A DNA stretch of 64,000 nucleotides from Sipunculus nudus (GCA_026874595.1 CM049322.1:54761886-54825885), one strand, 5' to 3'. Shown: positions 1-13,394, counted from the stretch's first letter. The notes: generated from the letters alone by a model not told the origin. Numbers and translations are program-made.

Positions 1-1998
1 TGATTCTATAAGATCTTCCATTTCTCTTTTGATTTCAGCTCAGTTAGATTAGTTATTTGCATACTGCAGAGAAGCACTTTTTTTCTAACGTTGCAATTTA
101 TTATTTTTATAATTTTTTTACTAAATCAAATGGTTTCTCGCATAATGTACTTTTTTAAACACATTAAAGCATGGTTAATCTCTTTATTTTCTTCTTGTGC
201 AGATTAAATGTTTGTTTTTATTAGATCATTATATTTTTAGTTCTTTAATAAAGAGCAATTCAGTTTCCAGTATTCTGGACCTCTATTATGAATAAACATA
301 TCCAGTCCAAGAGATATACTTAGATGGTGCAATGAGAAGGGGCAATGTGTGTGTTTTTAACATTCCCCAATTATCCAACTCACACTAAAAAATAATCTAA
401 CCGGCTACCTTCCGATACATGCTTATTACGGACCGTTGTAAACTTCACTAAGTCAGGGTAATGTTGTCTCCAGATATCAACCATTTCTGTTTCTTCCATA
501 TATTCAAGAACTGTTTTCCTAGCTTTACTGATATTATTCTGATTTTTGTTTAACTGATCTAAATGTATATCTAATGTGACATTCCAGTCACCCCCAATAA
601 TCCTGTGATCATTTGGAATATTATCAATTTCTAAAAATAACCTTTTATAAAATTCTGGTGAATCATCATTAGTCAATACACATTTAGTAATGTGATCTTA
701 TAATCGTTAAGTAAGCATTCTAAAATTACAAATCTTCCATCTTTATCTATAACTTGCTTTTAAATTTCACAAGAAATATTGATCTTAATTAATATTGCTG
801 AACCCCTTGCGTTTGTTGTACCATTGCGATATATGATTCTTTGTCCCCATTCTGCTCTCCATTTAGCTTCTGTTTCTTTACTACTGTGAGTTTTTGCATG
901 AAAACTATTCCAATATTTCTCTTTCTTTGTAACCAATAAAAAATCCCTCTTCACTTTGCAAAGATGCCTAAACCCCGTACATTAATTGAAATTATGTGCA
1001 ACGAAGCGTTATGAGTTCCATGTGGAGCACCTGACCGTCGATTTGGATGGGCGATATTATATGAAATTAGATTTCCCTTAAAGTTAAGCATAATTGACTC
1101 AAAAAATATAAAGTCAGAATTTACAAATCTTACACTATCCACAAAAATTGTTAAATCCACAAAATATAGAAAATAAGCCAGTGCCTGTCACCTCGGCTTG
1201 GGCGTCTCAGCTTCGCCCGGCAGCACTCCAACACCTCAATACTTTTTGCCGTTACTTATTACTCAATCCTCTGATCAACTCCGCTAGAGGTCGACATCGC
1301 CACGCAAACATGCGGAGCGGTAGCGCCCCTAGGCGGTGCTGTCACCTGTCGTGCATAAAACAAAACAGTCACAAGAATGAGTTCTCGATTAACGCATGCG
1401 CACTTCTCAAGCCACGTGCTTGGTACCAAATCTCTTTAAAGTGTTTAAAAATTGACATATCACGTAGCCAACTTATGTGAATACTGAATAGTTTCTGGGT
1501 TAGTTATTCACGTAATTTCTTTGTGGTTAGCGCGTATTAGTCCCGTATTACCACCAGTTCACCGTTTATGTAAAGTTGGCACCTCCAGAATTGACCTTAT
1601 TAGCAACATTGTACGCTGCCGTCATCTGCGGTTTCGCTTTTTGTTTGGTTTGAAAGTCCCGCATTGCCAGGTCTTCAGCTACTCTAATGGTAGAATTCTT
1701 AAACTGTTTCTTTCCGCTGACAAGAACTTCATTTCAAATGGCCTATTGTGGAACCGTACCAAAATATGTCGAGGTTTCGTTCTTCCCTTGCCCATTCTGT
1801 GCGCTATTTCAATTGTGTTCTTTACTTGTTCTTCGCTCATATGCCTAACTATTCTGTTCTGTACAATCATTTTTGAAACAGTATTTTTACAATGTTCAAC
1901 CAGTCCAATTTCACCGACACCAATAATGCACACATTCCACTTCCTAAGATAGCGTTCTTGTTTGTTACAGGCCTCCAACATATCCTGCTGTTTCTTTT
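1..1998 (-). mobile_element. Degenerate L1/Tx1-type LINE, copy 1 (5' part)
   Basis: Minus-strand remnant that leaves the window at position 1. Fragments in order: an ORF1 RNA-binding-like segment (1679-1981, containing NVCIIGVGEIGL and the motif KPRHILVRF), then the start of the ORF2 apurinic endonuclease (951-1160, with SINVRGLG), then more endonuclease (760-954; 380-676, with GGDWNVTLD and GSRLDYFLV). The fragments lie in different frames with stops between them, so the element is dead. ORF1 is truncated at about 1998 by the deletion shared with copy 2. The plus-strand reading frames in this stretch are shadows. Confidence 0.85.
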
Positions 1999-2450
1999 TT
2001 TTAAATAATAACTCCTTTGACCGTATTCAGGTCGGGTAAAACCGTAAATAAATCTTTAAATGCACATTGATCAGCCATTTCAAAAGTGCAACAAAATTCG
2101 TTTTCATGCGAAATATACAACGAGGCTATAGTTAGAGCAAATAAAGAAAGAGGTCAAAATGATAATATGGTGTGCAAAATTACATGTTTCATCAGAATAT
2201 GTTTCGTACAGTTTCTCACTGGCTGCACTATCTTTTCTCATCTATATATAATAATAAATGACGCCCACATATTCCTCAGTAGATTTGAAAAAAGGCAAAA
2301 GCACATATATTCAGACGTGTATAACCTGTATAGGGTATTACTTTCTATATATGAAATCCGTTAAGGCTGCATTATATTTTCTCATACATTGTTTCCTCTC
2401 AGTATCTCTATTGTATATATTATTTATAATATACGTGCCAAGAAGAAGCA

Positions 2451-5400
2451 TCACACCTTCAGCCTCAGGTCTGGTAAGGTCTGATTCAGCTGCGTTTTAA
2501 TATTTTTTTGTAACAGGCTCACTCATGTTGTTATACATGAGATCTAACTCGTAAAGTCGTGACAGTTGTTGTGTCATGTTGAGTATCTGCTCTAATTCAT
2601 CATCCAGGTGGTTTTCACTCACAATTAAGGTCCTGAGTGAGGGGCATGACTGGAGCTCGTCAGTCAGTTGAATGACGGACTGGGTGTCAGTAAGACCACA
2701 GCGTCTCATGCCGATTATGCTCAGGTGGAGGAGTGATGACAGCTGCCGAGACAACTGTACTACACTGTCACTACCAATGTTATTGTTGCTATGATTCAAT
2801 ACTTGCAGCTGAGACGTCATCGACAGTCGTGAGATACATTTGTTCCAGGCTTCATGTATCAGTATATATTGATTTGATGTATATGGTTTTATTTCATGCA
2901 TGTCATATACATCACAGTCACCAAGCAGCAACTGTCTGATCTCAGGCAGGTTGACGAGCCTCTCGCCTAGCTGCTCCACACCTGCTGCATCCAGTGACAA
3001 GACTCCCATCTCCAGAACCTGCAGCCCGGGGGTGTACTGTAGGCCGTCCACTACAGCTACACCTTCACCACGTTCACCATAGGTGCATTTACATACACGT
3101 AATTCACAGAGCAGGGGAAGACGCTGTAACTGACGGCTTAACGTCTCAAACACAACACAGTCAGCTGTGTTTTTATTTGTATAACTTACACCTCGCCGTT
3201 TATGGGTAACTTGTGTTCCTTTGAGATCAAGCACAATGAGATTTGGTGTGTGGTGTAGGTTTGCCACAACACCTCCCACGGCATTATGTTTCTTACAATA
3301 AGGTACCCATAATTCTTTGAGCTCTGTAAATCTCCTCAATTGATTTCCTAGCTCTGTAAATTCAACCGACGTTACTTCGTTTCTGATAAGATCGAGTGAA
3401 CGTAATCTTGCCGTGTAATGTCGGAGTCCCCTTATTACTGGTCTCACAGCATCCACGACATCACACCTACACAGACGCAGTTCACGGAGTTCACTGAGAT
3501 GCTGTAGCTGATTAACAAAAACCTGGTACCCAGTCTCATCAACACTGTTGCTCATGTCATTTAATTCCTTAAAAACAGCTTGTTTTGCATACTTTGCCTT
3601 TAACCCAGATATATCAAGAATATTAAGTTCCGGCACTAAATGTATTTTATCTACAACGTGACGTACTGCATTCGTCTGATCAGACACACACAGTCGAAAT
3701 ACTCTAAGATTGGCAAGGTGTTTCAGCTGGTCACCAAGTATTGCAAACACCTCCGAGTCGGCCCTGTTACCAGAGAGATCTAGAGCTTGTAGTTGTGTTA
3801 CGTGTTGTAGAGATCTCACAACCGGGATCAGCCCTCGTGGTTCATCACATTCACACAGACGGAGCTCACGGAGCTTGGTGAGGCTCCTCATCCTGTCACC
3901 AAGCACCTGATACACATCTGACGTCACTTTATTACCAGTTGTCCTGCCCCTCACGTCTAGTGCCTCATACGGCTCAGGGTTAGAAATGTTTCCCGATATA
4001 TCTAAAATTTCTATTCCAAATGTGTGCCTGAGAGCGGTTATGAAAGACTCAGTAGCATTTTCGGTGTCACATTTGCATAAGTGAAGGGTTGTTAGATTTA
4101 AAAACCCCATTACTTGGTCCGCAATTTGTCTGCAAACCTCCGGGGATACCAAGAGACGGCTCAGGTCCAAGACAGTGAGGTCACATGGTTTGTGTATAAC
4201 ATCAGTATGCTGGCCACTCAGTATATCAAAAATGTCTCTGTATTTATTAAAATATGTTGATTTAGAAGTCAGAGCGGTGATACAGTTTGTCTGACACCAT
4301 TCCAGGAGGTACTCTTTTCCAAAGAATGGACAATTAACTATTATTTGATTTACTTTTAAGTCCTGACGTCCTGCAGTTTCATTCAGTTTTCTCTGAATGG
4401 TTATATTCCAATCAGAACCACGTACCACGACATGTCCATCTTTGGATATTTTGCTGAACCATACTTTAATATCTCTCGGGATGTCATCAAAATCATACAC
4501 ACTCAATGTTTCTATTTTAACAGCTTGGTGTTGCTTTCTTTCTATTTCCATTTCAAGGTTGTATAAAAATCCAGTGTTTTGTTTATATATCGTGACTGCT
4601 TTCAGCTTCGTATTCTGCAAGTATTGAAGGTACCGCAGTTGTTCCACAGACGGCGCCCATATTCTGATCGTTTCAACTTGAGAACTGTCCATTGAAAAAA
4701 ACGCTGAAGCACTTCAGAGGTATACAGATTATTGAATTCAATTTCTATTGTTTTTGGTAGAACAAAAGTTTCTGTGTTTATGTCAGATAAAAAGCCAGTT
4801 GAACGGCAGTATGTGTTTTGTCTCCTTCAGACCCTTCAATGATATCATGGATTATGCTTGTAATAATTTCTTTTCCTAATCCTTTGAGAAAAGTCAAGAT
4901 CATCGTGGATTCCTTGAGTGCGTTTGGTGAATTGACAAAATAAAAGAATAGCTCTTGCCTAATTTTTGGATCACAGTTGACGATGAAATAAGCAGTCAGA
5001 AATTCCTGCAATGTTTTATGCTTTAAATATATTTTTTTTCTTGTATGTTTTCTTTCTTTATCATTCAGTCTACCACTGGCATTCAGTAAACCTAACGTCA
5101 CTCAAGTCATTCAGAACAGATGTTGGAAAGCTTAGTTCTAATGTATCTCCCTTTAAACCATCAACAGCGACCTTTCCGATTTCCATAATAAACTGGTGAA
5201 ATATGTCAATTATTTTACCTTGGTCAGAACGATTGTCTTGAGAAACAAATTTTATTTCATATCTTCTGCACACATACTTTACAAAATCAAAATAAAATTC
5301 GGTGACAGAATTCGCGATCCTCTTTTGATCCCGCAAAAGAACACACATGAGTAACAGGACATCCGGGTAACAGCTAAATTCTTTTCTGTCCTTATTTTCG

Positions 5401-5956
5401 GCAATCTCAGTTCTTAGATTTTCACCATCATCTGAATTGTGGAAAAATCGGTCCGTGTTAGTTTTCACCCTTTTGTCAGAAAAACCTTTCAGAATGACAT
5501 GGGTCTTTGGGAATTCCTTTGGTGATTTAAAATGTAGTGATGGACGATTGCGTGAGGTAATGACCAGGTTGGTTTCCTTCAGATGATTTCTTTTAATAAT
5601 GTTTGTAATATCCATGGCTGTGTCTTCTCTGTACTCATCAAGACCCTCAAACAAAAAAAGAATATGTCGCTGATTGCTTTAATTATATTTACCATGCTCT
5701 CTTGGTTTCTTATATCTATATTTTGATGAAATGCTTCAGTTAGAGTTTCGTTTTGTCTGACATCCCTTAAGAAGATGGGGAGTACCAGCTGAAATTTCCC
5801 CAGATGTCTCTTAATATGTCTTGGTGTAAGAAAGGTTCTTCTCCACCAGCTGGCCAGAGTATACATCGCCCAGTCCACTAACAGACGTTTTGCTAATGTC
5901 GTTTTCCCTGTCCCAGCGGCTCCTTCTAGATAAACACTATGCTCCAATGTACTCTC
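2451..5956 (-). pseudogene. NACHT-LRR exon, copy 1, frameshifted
   Basis: Counterpart of the intact exon at 25555-29079. The splice acceptor before the Walker A loop (GAAGTGKTT) and nearly all codons are kept. Compared with copy 3, reading 5' to 3' on the minus strand: a 1-base loss after the Walker B region near 5681, an 11-base loss near 5095, a 1-base loss near 4789, a 1-base loss near 4697, and one extra T near 2507. The last of these replaces the final 17 residues by a premature stop at 2497. A 6-base in-frame loss lies near 4815. The longest surviving open piece (2497-4692) holds the whole LRR region but no nucleotide-binding domain. All lesions are shared with copy 2. A product from this copy is unlikely. 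Confidence 0.9.
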
Positions 5957-6546
5957 CTAGAAAAAATAAAATTTATAATTTTTGAAAATTTATATTCATC
6001 CATTAAGACCAATTCATTAAAAGAATACATTTAAATAGTGAGAAAGTCCCTTGATTTTATATTAAAATATCTAGAAAATCATATTGAGACAAACTTTTGT
6101 GTATTTTGCTAATTGATCACTTTGTCAGCTATAGCCGGTTGAAAATCTAGCTTTATGAATGTATTTATTTTTAAACAGGAGTTTCTATGGTAACAAACTA
6201 TTTGTATTCGTCATTCGGAGAAAAGCAGTCATCTGTTCAAAATGATTATTTCAATTCTCCAAACCAGTTCAATGCGTCTGTTCTACACTGTTTGACACTC
6301 AGAGCGGTCAGATGTTGAGAGTGCTCATAATCATATTTGTCTATAACCAGGAGAATTATAATTAAATAATTTTATATTTCTAAGAATTTCCCGCCCAGGA
6401 CGCTCTTTATTTAACCGTTCTACGATTAGCTTTGCGACCCAACAGACTTACTTGCGAGGCTGATGTAAGGTATGCTAACGATAGCTTTTGTGGATGTCAG
6501 TCAGCCCAAACTCATACGCCCAAATATAAGTTATATAATAAATAAC

Positions 6547-6759
6547 ATTTTTGAACATATCTGTGTAGAATCGTAAGTGCTCTTCTTCGTCCCCGAGCGT
6601 GGTGCTTTTTTTTGGCGAAGACCAGATCCGTGTACAGCTCATCAAGCTCGACTCTCATGATATCATCATCCCATTCCCACAACTCTATTTCACTGTATTC
6701 TCTTAATATAGTATTAGCGACTCTACGCTGCAGGTCTTTTGTAATAATGCCAACATTGC
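6547..6759 (-). pseudogene. Pre-NACHT exon, copy 1 (2-base frameshift)
   Basis: Matches the 215-bp exon at 29668-29882. The poly-A run on the coding strand is 8 bases here and 10 in copy 3, so the frame shifts in the second half of the exon. The last exon base is also changed, giving AAT before the donor GT instead of AAG, which should weaken the splice site. Confidence 0.75.
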
Positions 6760-7084
6760 CTTAGGATAAAAAAGAACTTGCATTAGCTGATTTACCCAAT
6801 GTAGGGATTATTTTTAAACAATAGCTTCCAGAAAGAAATTTTATTTATGGGAAATGTTCGATTATTTATAGTCTCCCTATGCCATAGACTTTGGATTTAA
6901 CTCTTCTTTTTCTCAAGCTTTAATTACACATCCTCTGTTAAATGGGTTAATGATTTCAAGCTACATTCTGATACGTTTATTCGTGAGCTTAATAGTTAAA
7001 AAGTACACACGCTAATCTTTCAGATACAATCAAAACTATATGACTTCGCATTTGTAAACAAATACATAAAGCGCCTCTGTGGCA

Positions 7085-7370
7085 CACATTCCTTCTGTGA
7101 CAGACGCATTTCCTCAACCACTCACACCCCCCACCCTCTCCTTCTTACACATCCATTACCATCTCCCTACATACACACGCTCTCTGACACACCCTTTCCC
7201 TCACACGAACCCTCTCACCAGGCACCAACACCCTCACACTCCCACAACCAGTCACTCCGAACACACTCTCACACTCCCACAACCTCTCAGTCACCCGTCA
7301 CCTCTCACTCACACCCTTTCACTCGCACCCCCTCTCAAACATACACCCTCTAACACACACCCTCTTCAAA
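7085..7370. repeat. CT/CA-rich minisatellite-like tract, copy 1
   Basis: About 285 bases of degenerate short repeats on the theme CACACCCTCTC and CACTCCCACAACC, almost without G on the plus strand. It lies in the intron between the pre-NACHT exon and the juxtamembrane exon and is conserved in position in all three units. The open frame over it is a composition artefact. Confidence 0.85.
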
Positions 7371-7539
7371 AGAATTGGAATTATATAGTTTTGTATAGTC
7401 AGCACGCACATACATATAATGGCTTTTCTTATGTATTTAAAGGAATATAGTTCTTTTCAAAACCAACAATTATTAAAGTGTATAAAAAAAATAAAACATT
7501 TATCATGAATAAGTGTCTTTCCATCAAAATGAAAAACCA

Positions 7540-8260
7540 CCTCTGATAAATTGTAGAAAGTTGACTTAGGAAAAAATCACATTGTGCCAGACCAAGACCG
7601 AATAATAGTCCTCATATTATATAAGAGACTATTCAGAATGGCTAACCTCACAACACAAGGCATCAGACCTCGCAATATAATGGAGCCAGTGTATTTGAGA
7701 CAATGCCTGCAAAGCTGCTAACAATTGCCCAGTGCAAAAAATAGCTCCAAATATTAAATATGCTAAATGACCTTGAATATGAAAGTCAAGGTCACTGGTT
7801 TTCGAGCACATCACAGAACATGGTCAAGTCAATGTGTGTAGCAATTTTGAAGAAAAAATATGCAAGGCTTAAGAAGTTAGCTAAATCACCAAAAATTACA
7901 TACAAAAAGGCTATATAAATTTAAAAAAAATCTAATTCAAGGTCGACCAACAGTTGATGCGTTCGAGCAAGTCATAAGGCGATACATTTAACAATGTAAT
8001 AAGCAAATCAAATGAAAACTCTTGCCACTATCGCGCTAACGGGCGGGTAGGGTGATTTTTTTCCAGTATGAGCTGATCCATAAAAGCAAAGGTCAAGGTC
8101 AGACAATGAAGAAAAAAAAAAAAACGGTTGTCTATCTAAAGCAAGATTGCGAGATACAAGCCTCTAGGAAAAGCGGACGCGGACACGGAGCCGGTAACAA
8201 AAAAACCTATGGGGCGCTTAATTCAATCCGTTTTGAACATTGATGTACAATTTAAAAATA
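7540..8260. repeat. Intronic dispersed-type repeat with AAGGTCA words, copy 1
   Basis: Intron sequence with repeated AAGGTCA/TGACCTT words (for example near 7750-7800 and 8085-8100) and a short A-run. Such words are common in dispersed repeats of molluscan genomes, so an old non-autonomous element is likely; its borders cannot be set from three co-duplicated copies. No coding potential seen. Confidence 0.4.
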
Positions 8261-8478
8261 GGCCCTTGTCATATCAGGATGTGGAATTTCATTAAATAAA
8301 TTGAATACGTCCATGAATTATACATTGCTTTCCTCGCTCGATCGGTTACATACGAAGACTCCATACATAAAGTGTTAACAGTGTTGAATATAAGTAAAAA
8401 TCGTAATTCAAATCAGTGGAAACTGAAACATAGAGATAATAAAAGAGTCAGAGGGCACTCGTAATCTAGGCAACATAC

Positions 8479-8560
8479 CTTTCTCTGTCAATTGAATCCT
8501 GACAGAATGAGCCATATCTGTTTCTAGATGTTCCATATGTCTTCCTCTTCTGTTGTAAAA
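8479..8560 (-). pseudogene. Juxtamembrane exon, copy 1
   Basis: Same sequence and splice sites as the exon at 31602-31683 (donor AAAG|GTATGT). The exon itself is intact but belongs to a 5'-truncated, frameshifted gene copy. Confidence 0.6.
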
Positions 8561-8839
8561 CTAGTTTTTTTTATATGTAATTAAACATAAACGGTTTGCA
8601 AAAACGCTATAGACATTTGCTACATAAAGCCCCTGGCTAGGAATCGACACTATTATTTATTACTGTATATTTCAGTGTTTCTTTCTCTTTATTTAATTAA
8701 AAGTTAAGGTTTAACTTTCACTTAAAAGAATAGCAAAAGTAATTTTTAAGTCTTGTTTTATAGCTTCTTTTTCGGCTGCAGATTTTAGTCAATCAATTTT
8801 ATGAATATTATGAGGGACTGAATATCATTTTCTACTCAC

Positions 8840-8967
8840 GACTAATGGCTCTTTCCTACAACACATCATGCCAACTCGTTTTGTAACGCAGATTCCGATA
8901 ATGCCAGCAAGAAGTATTGTAAATCCACAAGACACAGCAATTAGAATAACTGCTATCGTCCACCCTC
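8840..8967 (-). pseudogene. Transmembrane exon, copy 1
   Basis: Same as the exon at 31964-32091: a hydrophobic run beginning WTIAVILIAVSCGF and followed by basic and cysteine residues, with a GTGAGT donor. Open, but part of a dead copy. Confidence 0.7.
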
Positions 8968-9074
8968 CTTATGAAAATATTTTCGTTCCAAGTTATTATA
9001 AGTTCGAAATAATAGATCATGTAATAAATAGAAAAGTGTTGTTAATAAACCAACGCTGAAAATATATTTTTTAC

Positions 9075-9311
9075 CTGAACCATCATGGTAAATTGATGTC
9101 AGATTACTTTTTGTAGTCAGGTTGACTCTTATGGCATCACATATATAAGGCATTTTCTTTTGACAATCACTTGGCATGGAATTCCATGATGATGATTGCA
9201 CCGAAATAGAACCACATACGCCTGAATTCGGATGTTGACGTGGATCCCAGTAATCGTATATAATATCCTCTGAAATTTTAATAGAGTTACCTTTAAATTC
9301 CCACCCGTTAA
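9075..9311 (-). pseudogene. CTLD-b exon 2, copy 1
   Basis: C-terminal half of a C-type lectin domain, ending with the cysteines of SDCQKK and PYICD. Open. It reads SSSWNSMPSDC where copy 3 reads SSSWNFMPSDC, a change in the region of the canonical calcium/sugar site. Confidence 0.75.
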
Positions 9312-9443
9312 CTATCCATGCAAAATTCGATAGTAATATCGCAAAACGGGCATGTAGGTATGTTTATTAAAAAGGCCTGTACTGCTCTACTGCTTTGTAC
9401 TGAATGTTAACAGGAGAAATGTTGGAAATTAAACCATAATAAC

Positions 9444-9689
9444 CTGGTGACCTCTCGTTGTCAACCCATTCCTCTCTTCTCAGACCAACCCAAAACCGAT
9501 GACAAGTCCACTCTTTCTTCGCCAGCACTTCCATTACGTCTCGATCTCTCACCAAAGCAAGTGTCTGGTTCCATTTTTGGCAGCGAGCCCTCGCCTCGTG
9601 CCATGTTCGTTGCTCACAATAATGCGCATAGCATATACCATTGTGACCAACACCAATGAGGGACAATATATCACGGGAACAATGGGAAT
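9444..9689 (-). pseudogene. CTLD-b exon 1, copy 1
   Basis: N-terminal half of the lectin domain: CYAHYCEQRTWHEARARC and RFWVGLRR are typical of the fold. The acceptor TTTGCAG is kept. Only 35 bases upstream in the minus sense the homology to copy 3 ends and LINE ORF2 begins (9724/9725), so this copy has no CTLD-a, no signal peptide and no native promoter. Confidence 0.8.
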
Positions 9690-9724
9690 CTGCAAACAAA
9701 CATATCTGTGACATTGGTCGAGTT

Positions 9725-12700
9725 GAAGGCCGCCTTTTTCGTATGATGCGATTAGGGAGGTCAGTTTTATTTTATCTGGTTTATAAGACCATATAGATTT
9801 ATACATTTTTTTCTAATTTTCTTATAGAGTGTGTTGTAGGGGATGGTTAGACTGATAATAGGTATATAATCTGGGCGTGCGCATGACAAATTTCCAATTG
9901 TTATTTTACCAACCAGTGTCATATATCGGAATGACCAGGTATGTATGCTTTTTTATTATATCCAATTTTGAAATGTATTGCCAGTTATTTATTTGTATAG
10001 TGAAGGTCGAAATAGGATGCTTAAGATAATTATTGGACCTTCAGATCATTGAAGGCCTTGTTTAGTTTAATATGTTTTTACAAATATTGTATTTGTTTGT
10101 GTTTTAATTGAAGGCATGACTGCAGTTTCATTTAGGTTCGTTTTAAGACAAGATATTCTCTCGTGATTTTTACACATTCTAAGATACTCTCCTAATCTGA
10201 AAACAATAGGACAGTATTATCTGCATACTGCAATATTTTATAATGGAATTTATCTATCTTAATCCCTTTTGATATATTTTCTTCTCTTAATCTCCTTGCC
10301 AATATTTCTGCAGAGATAACAAAAAGATAAGCGATCAGGGGACAACCCTGTCTCACACCTATTAGACCCTGAAAAAAAATGTGAACGTCATCCGTTATTA
10401 AAGATACGTTTCCCTCCTTGATACATGATTATTTATGTTTGATTTTTGAAAATCATGGGTGATTTATGTTTTTAGTAATAAACCAATAACACCTTGTCCT
10501 TGTGATATACTTAAATTCCCTTATTTTAGACTATATGTTATACAGGATGTGAGTGGTTGTTTTATTTCATGCCAAAATTTTATACAAAATTCCGCCGGAA
10601 TAATATCTAAGCCTGGTGCCTTTTTATTAGAAAATGATTTTCAAAAAGTTTTCAAAAATTTCATTTTCATTTATATTTGTATCACAAAAATTCTCTACTG
10701 TTCTGAAAGTTTTTCAATTCTTTTAAGGTTGTACTAATTTTGAGGTATACAATTTTTCTTAATAAGTCTTCTCTGCAGCTTAATTCTGCTCGGCATCACT
10801 GATAATTTTTCCATCATTTAACATTCATTTGTTTATCACTTTTCTATTATAGTTTCGTTTGTCAAGGTTGAGAAAATTCTTAGATCGTTTTTCTCCTTCT
10901 TCATACTATCTACATATATTTCTGAAAATGGCTACTTTTGTTCCTGATTCTATAAGATCTTCCATTTCTCTTTTGATTTCAGCTCAGTTAGTTTAGTTAT
11001 TTGCATACTGCAGAGAAGCACTTTTTTTCTAACGTTGCAATTTATTATTTTTATAATTTTTTTACTAAATCAAATGGTTTCTCGCATAATGTACTTTTTT
11101 AAACACATTAAAGCATGGTTAATCTCTTTATTTTCTTCTTGTGCAGATTAAATGTTTGTTTTTATTAGATCATTATATTTTTAGTTCTTTAATAAAGAGC
11201 AATTCAGTTTCCAGTATTCTGGACCTCTATTATGAATAAACATATCCAGTCCAAGAGATATACTTAGATGGTGCAATGAGAAGGGGCAATGTGTGTGTTT
11301 TTAACATTCCCCAATTATCCAACTCACACTAAAAAATAATCTAACCGGCTACCTTCCGATACATGCTTATTACGGACCGTTGTAAACTTCACTAAGTCAG
11401 GGTAATGTTGTCTCCAGATATCAACCATTTCTGTTTCTTCCATATATTCAAGAACTGTTTTCCTAGCTTTACTGATATTATTCTGATTTTTGTTTAACTG
11501 ATCTAAATTTATATCTAATGTGACATTCCAGTCACCCCCAATAATCCTGTGATCATTTGGAATATTATCAATTTCTAAAAATAACCTTTTATAAAATTCT
11601 GGTGAATCATCATTAGTCAATACACATTTAGTAATGTGATCTTATAATCGTTAAGTAAGCATTCTAAAATTACAAATCTTCCATCTTTATCTATAACTTG
11701 CTTTTAAATTTCACAAGAAATATTGATCTTAATTAATATTGCTGAACCCCTTGCGTTTGTTGTACCATTGCGATATATGATTCTTTGTCCCCATTCTGCT
11801 CTCCATTTAGCTTCTGTTTCTTTACTACTGTGAGTTTTTGCATGAAAACTATTCCAATATTTCTCTTTCTTTGTAACCAATAAAAAATCCCTCTTCACTT
11901 TGCAAAGATGCCTAAACCCCGTACATTAATTGAAATTATGTGCAACGAAGCGTTATGAGTTCCATGTGGAGCACCTGACCGTCGATTTGGATGGGCGATA
12001 TTATATGAAATTAGATTTCCCTTAAAGTTAAGCATTATTGACTCAAAAAATATAAAGTCAGAATTTACAAATCTTACACTACCCACAAAAATTGTTAAAT
12101 CCACAAAATATAGAAAATAAGCCAGTGCCTGTCACCTCGGCTTGGGCGTCTCAGCTTCGCCCGGCAGCACTCCAACACCTCAATACTTTTTGCCGTTACT
12201 TATTACTCAATCCTCTGATCAACTCCGCTAGAGGTCGACATCGCCACGCAAACATGCGGAGCGGTAGCGCCCCTAGGCGGTGCTGTCACCTGTCGTGCAT
12301 AAAACAAAACAGTCACAAGAATGAGTTCTCGATTAACGCATGCGCACTTCTCAAGCCACGTGCTTGGTACCAAATCTCTTTAAAGTGTTTAAAAATTGAC
12401 ATATCACGTAGCCAACTTATGTGAATACTGAATAGTTTCTGGGTTAGTTATTCACGTAATTTCTTTGTGGTAAGCGCGTATTAGTCCCGTATTACCACCA
12501 GTTCACCGTTTATGTAAAGTTGGCACCTCCAGAATTGACCTTATTAGCAACATTGTACGCTGCCGTCATCTGCGGTTTCGCTTTTTGTTTGGTTTGAAAG
12601 TCCCGCATTGCCAGGTCTTCAGCTACTCTAATGGTAGAATTCTTAAACTGTTTCTTTCCGCTGACAAGAACTTCATTTCAAATGGCCTATTGTGGAACCG

Positions 12701-12942
12701 TACCAAAATATGTCGAGGTTTCGTTCTTCCCTTGCCCATTCTGTGCGCTATTTCAATTGTGTTCTTTACTTGTTCTTCGCTCATATGCCTAACTATTCTG
12801 TTCTGTACAATCATTTTTGAAACAGTATTTTTACAATGTTCAACCAGTCCAATTTCACCGACACCAATAATGCACACATTCCACTTCCTAAGATAGCGTT
12901 CTTGTTTGTTACAGGCCTCCAACATATCCTGCTGTTTCTTTT
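9725..12942 (-). mobile_element. Degenerate L1/Tx1-type LINE, copy 2
   Basis: Minus-strand element. From its 5' side: an ORF1 RNA-binding-like segment (12623-12925), a GC-richer inter-ORF stretch (12120-12600), endonuclease fragments (11895-12104, 11704-11898, 11324-11620), reverse transcriptase remnants (10200-10650, including KAPGLDIIPAEF and GVRQGCPL in broken frames), and the downstream ORF2 segment KPDKIKLTSLIASYEKGGLQ (9725-9806). At 9725 it stops abruptly inside ORF2 and joins receptor intron sequence. The 3' end is absent and several stops and frameshifts are present. Its ORF1 start is removed by the deletion ending at 12942. Confidence 0.87.
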
Positions 12943-13394
12943 TTTTAAATAATAACTCCTTTGACCGTATTCAGGTCGGGTAAAACCGTAAATAAATCTT
13001 TAAATGCACATTGATCAGCCATTTCAAAAGTGCAACAAAATTAGTTTTCATGCGAAATATACAACGAGGCTATAGTTAGAGCAAATAAAGAAAGAGGTCA
13101 AAATGATAATATGGTGTGCAAAATTACATGTTTCATCAGAATATGTTTCGTACAGTTTCTCACTGGCTGCACTATCTTTTCTCATCTATATATAATAATA
13201 AATGACGCCCACATATTCCTCAGTAGATTTAAAAAAAGGCAAAAGCACATATATTCAGACGTGTATAACCTGTATAGGGTATTACTTTCTATATATGAAA
13301 TCCGTTAAGGCTGCATTATATTTTCTCATACATTGTTTCCTCTCAGTATCTCTATTGTATATATTATTTATAATATACGTGCCAAGAAGAAGCA

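Larger units (their letters stand above)
1..10944. repeat. Tandem unit 1 (LINE + dead NACHT-LRR/CTLD gene)
   Basis: The first bases of the window recur at 10945 and again at 21886, and every landmark in between recurs at a shift of 10944. The unit begins inside a LINE that continues to the left of the window and ends inside the LINE of the next unit, so its edges are arbitrary; the physical duplication junction is at 9724/9725. It differs from unit 2 only by scattered substitutions and a few homopolymer changes. Confidence 0.95.

Noticed and set aside
7079-7450. 123-codon plus-strand frame rich in Pro, His, Thr and Ser, in all three units
   Set aside because: Translation of a CT/CA-rich low-complexity intron tract.
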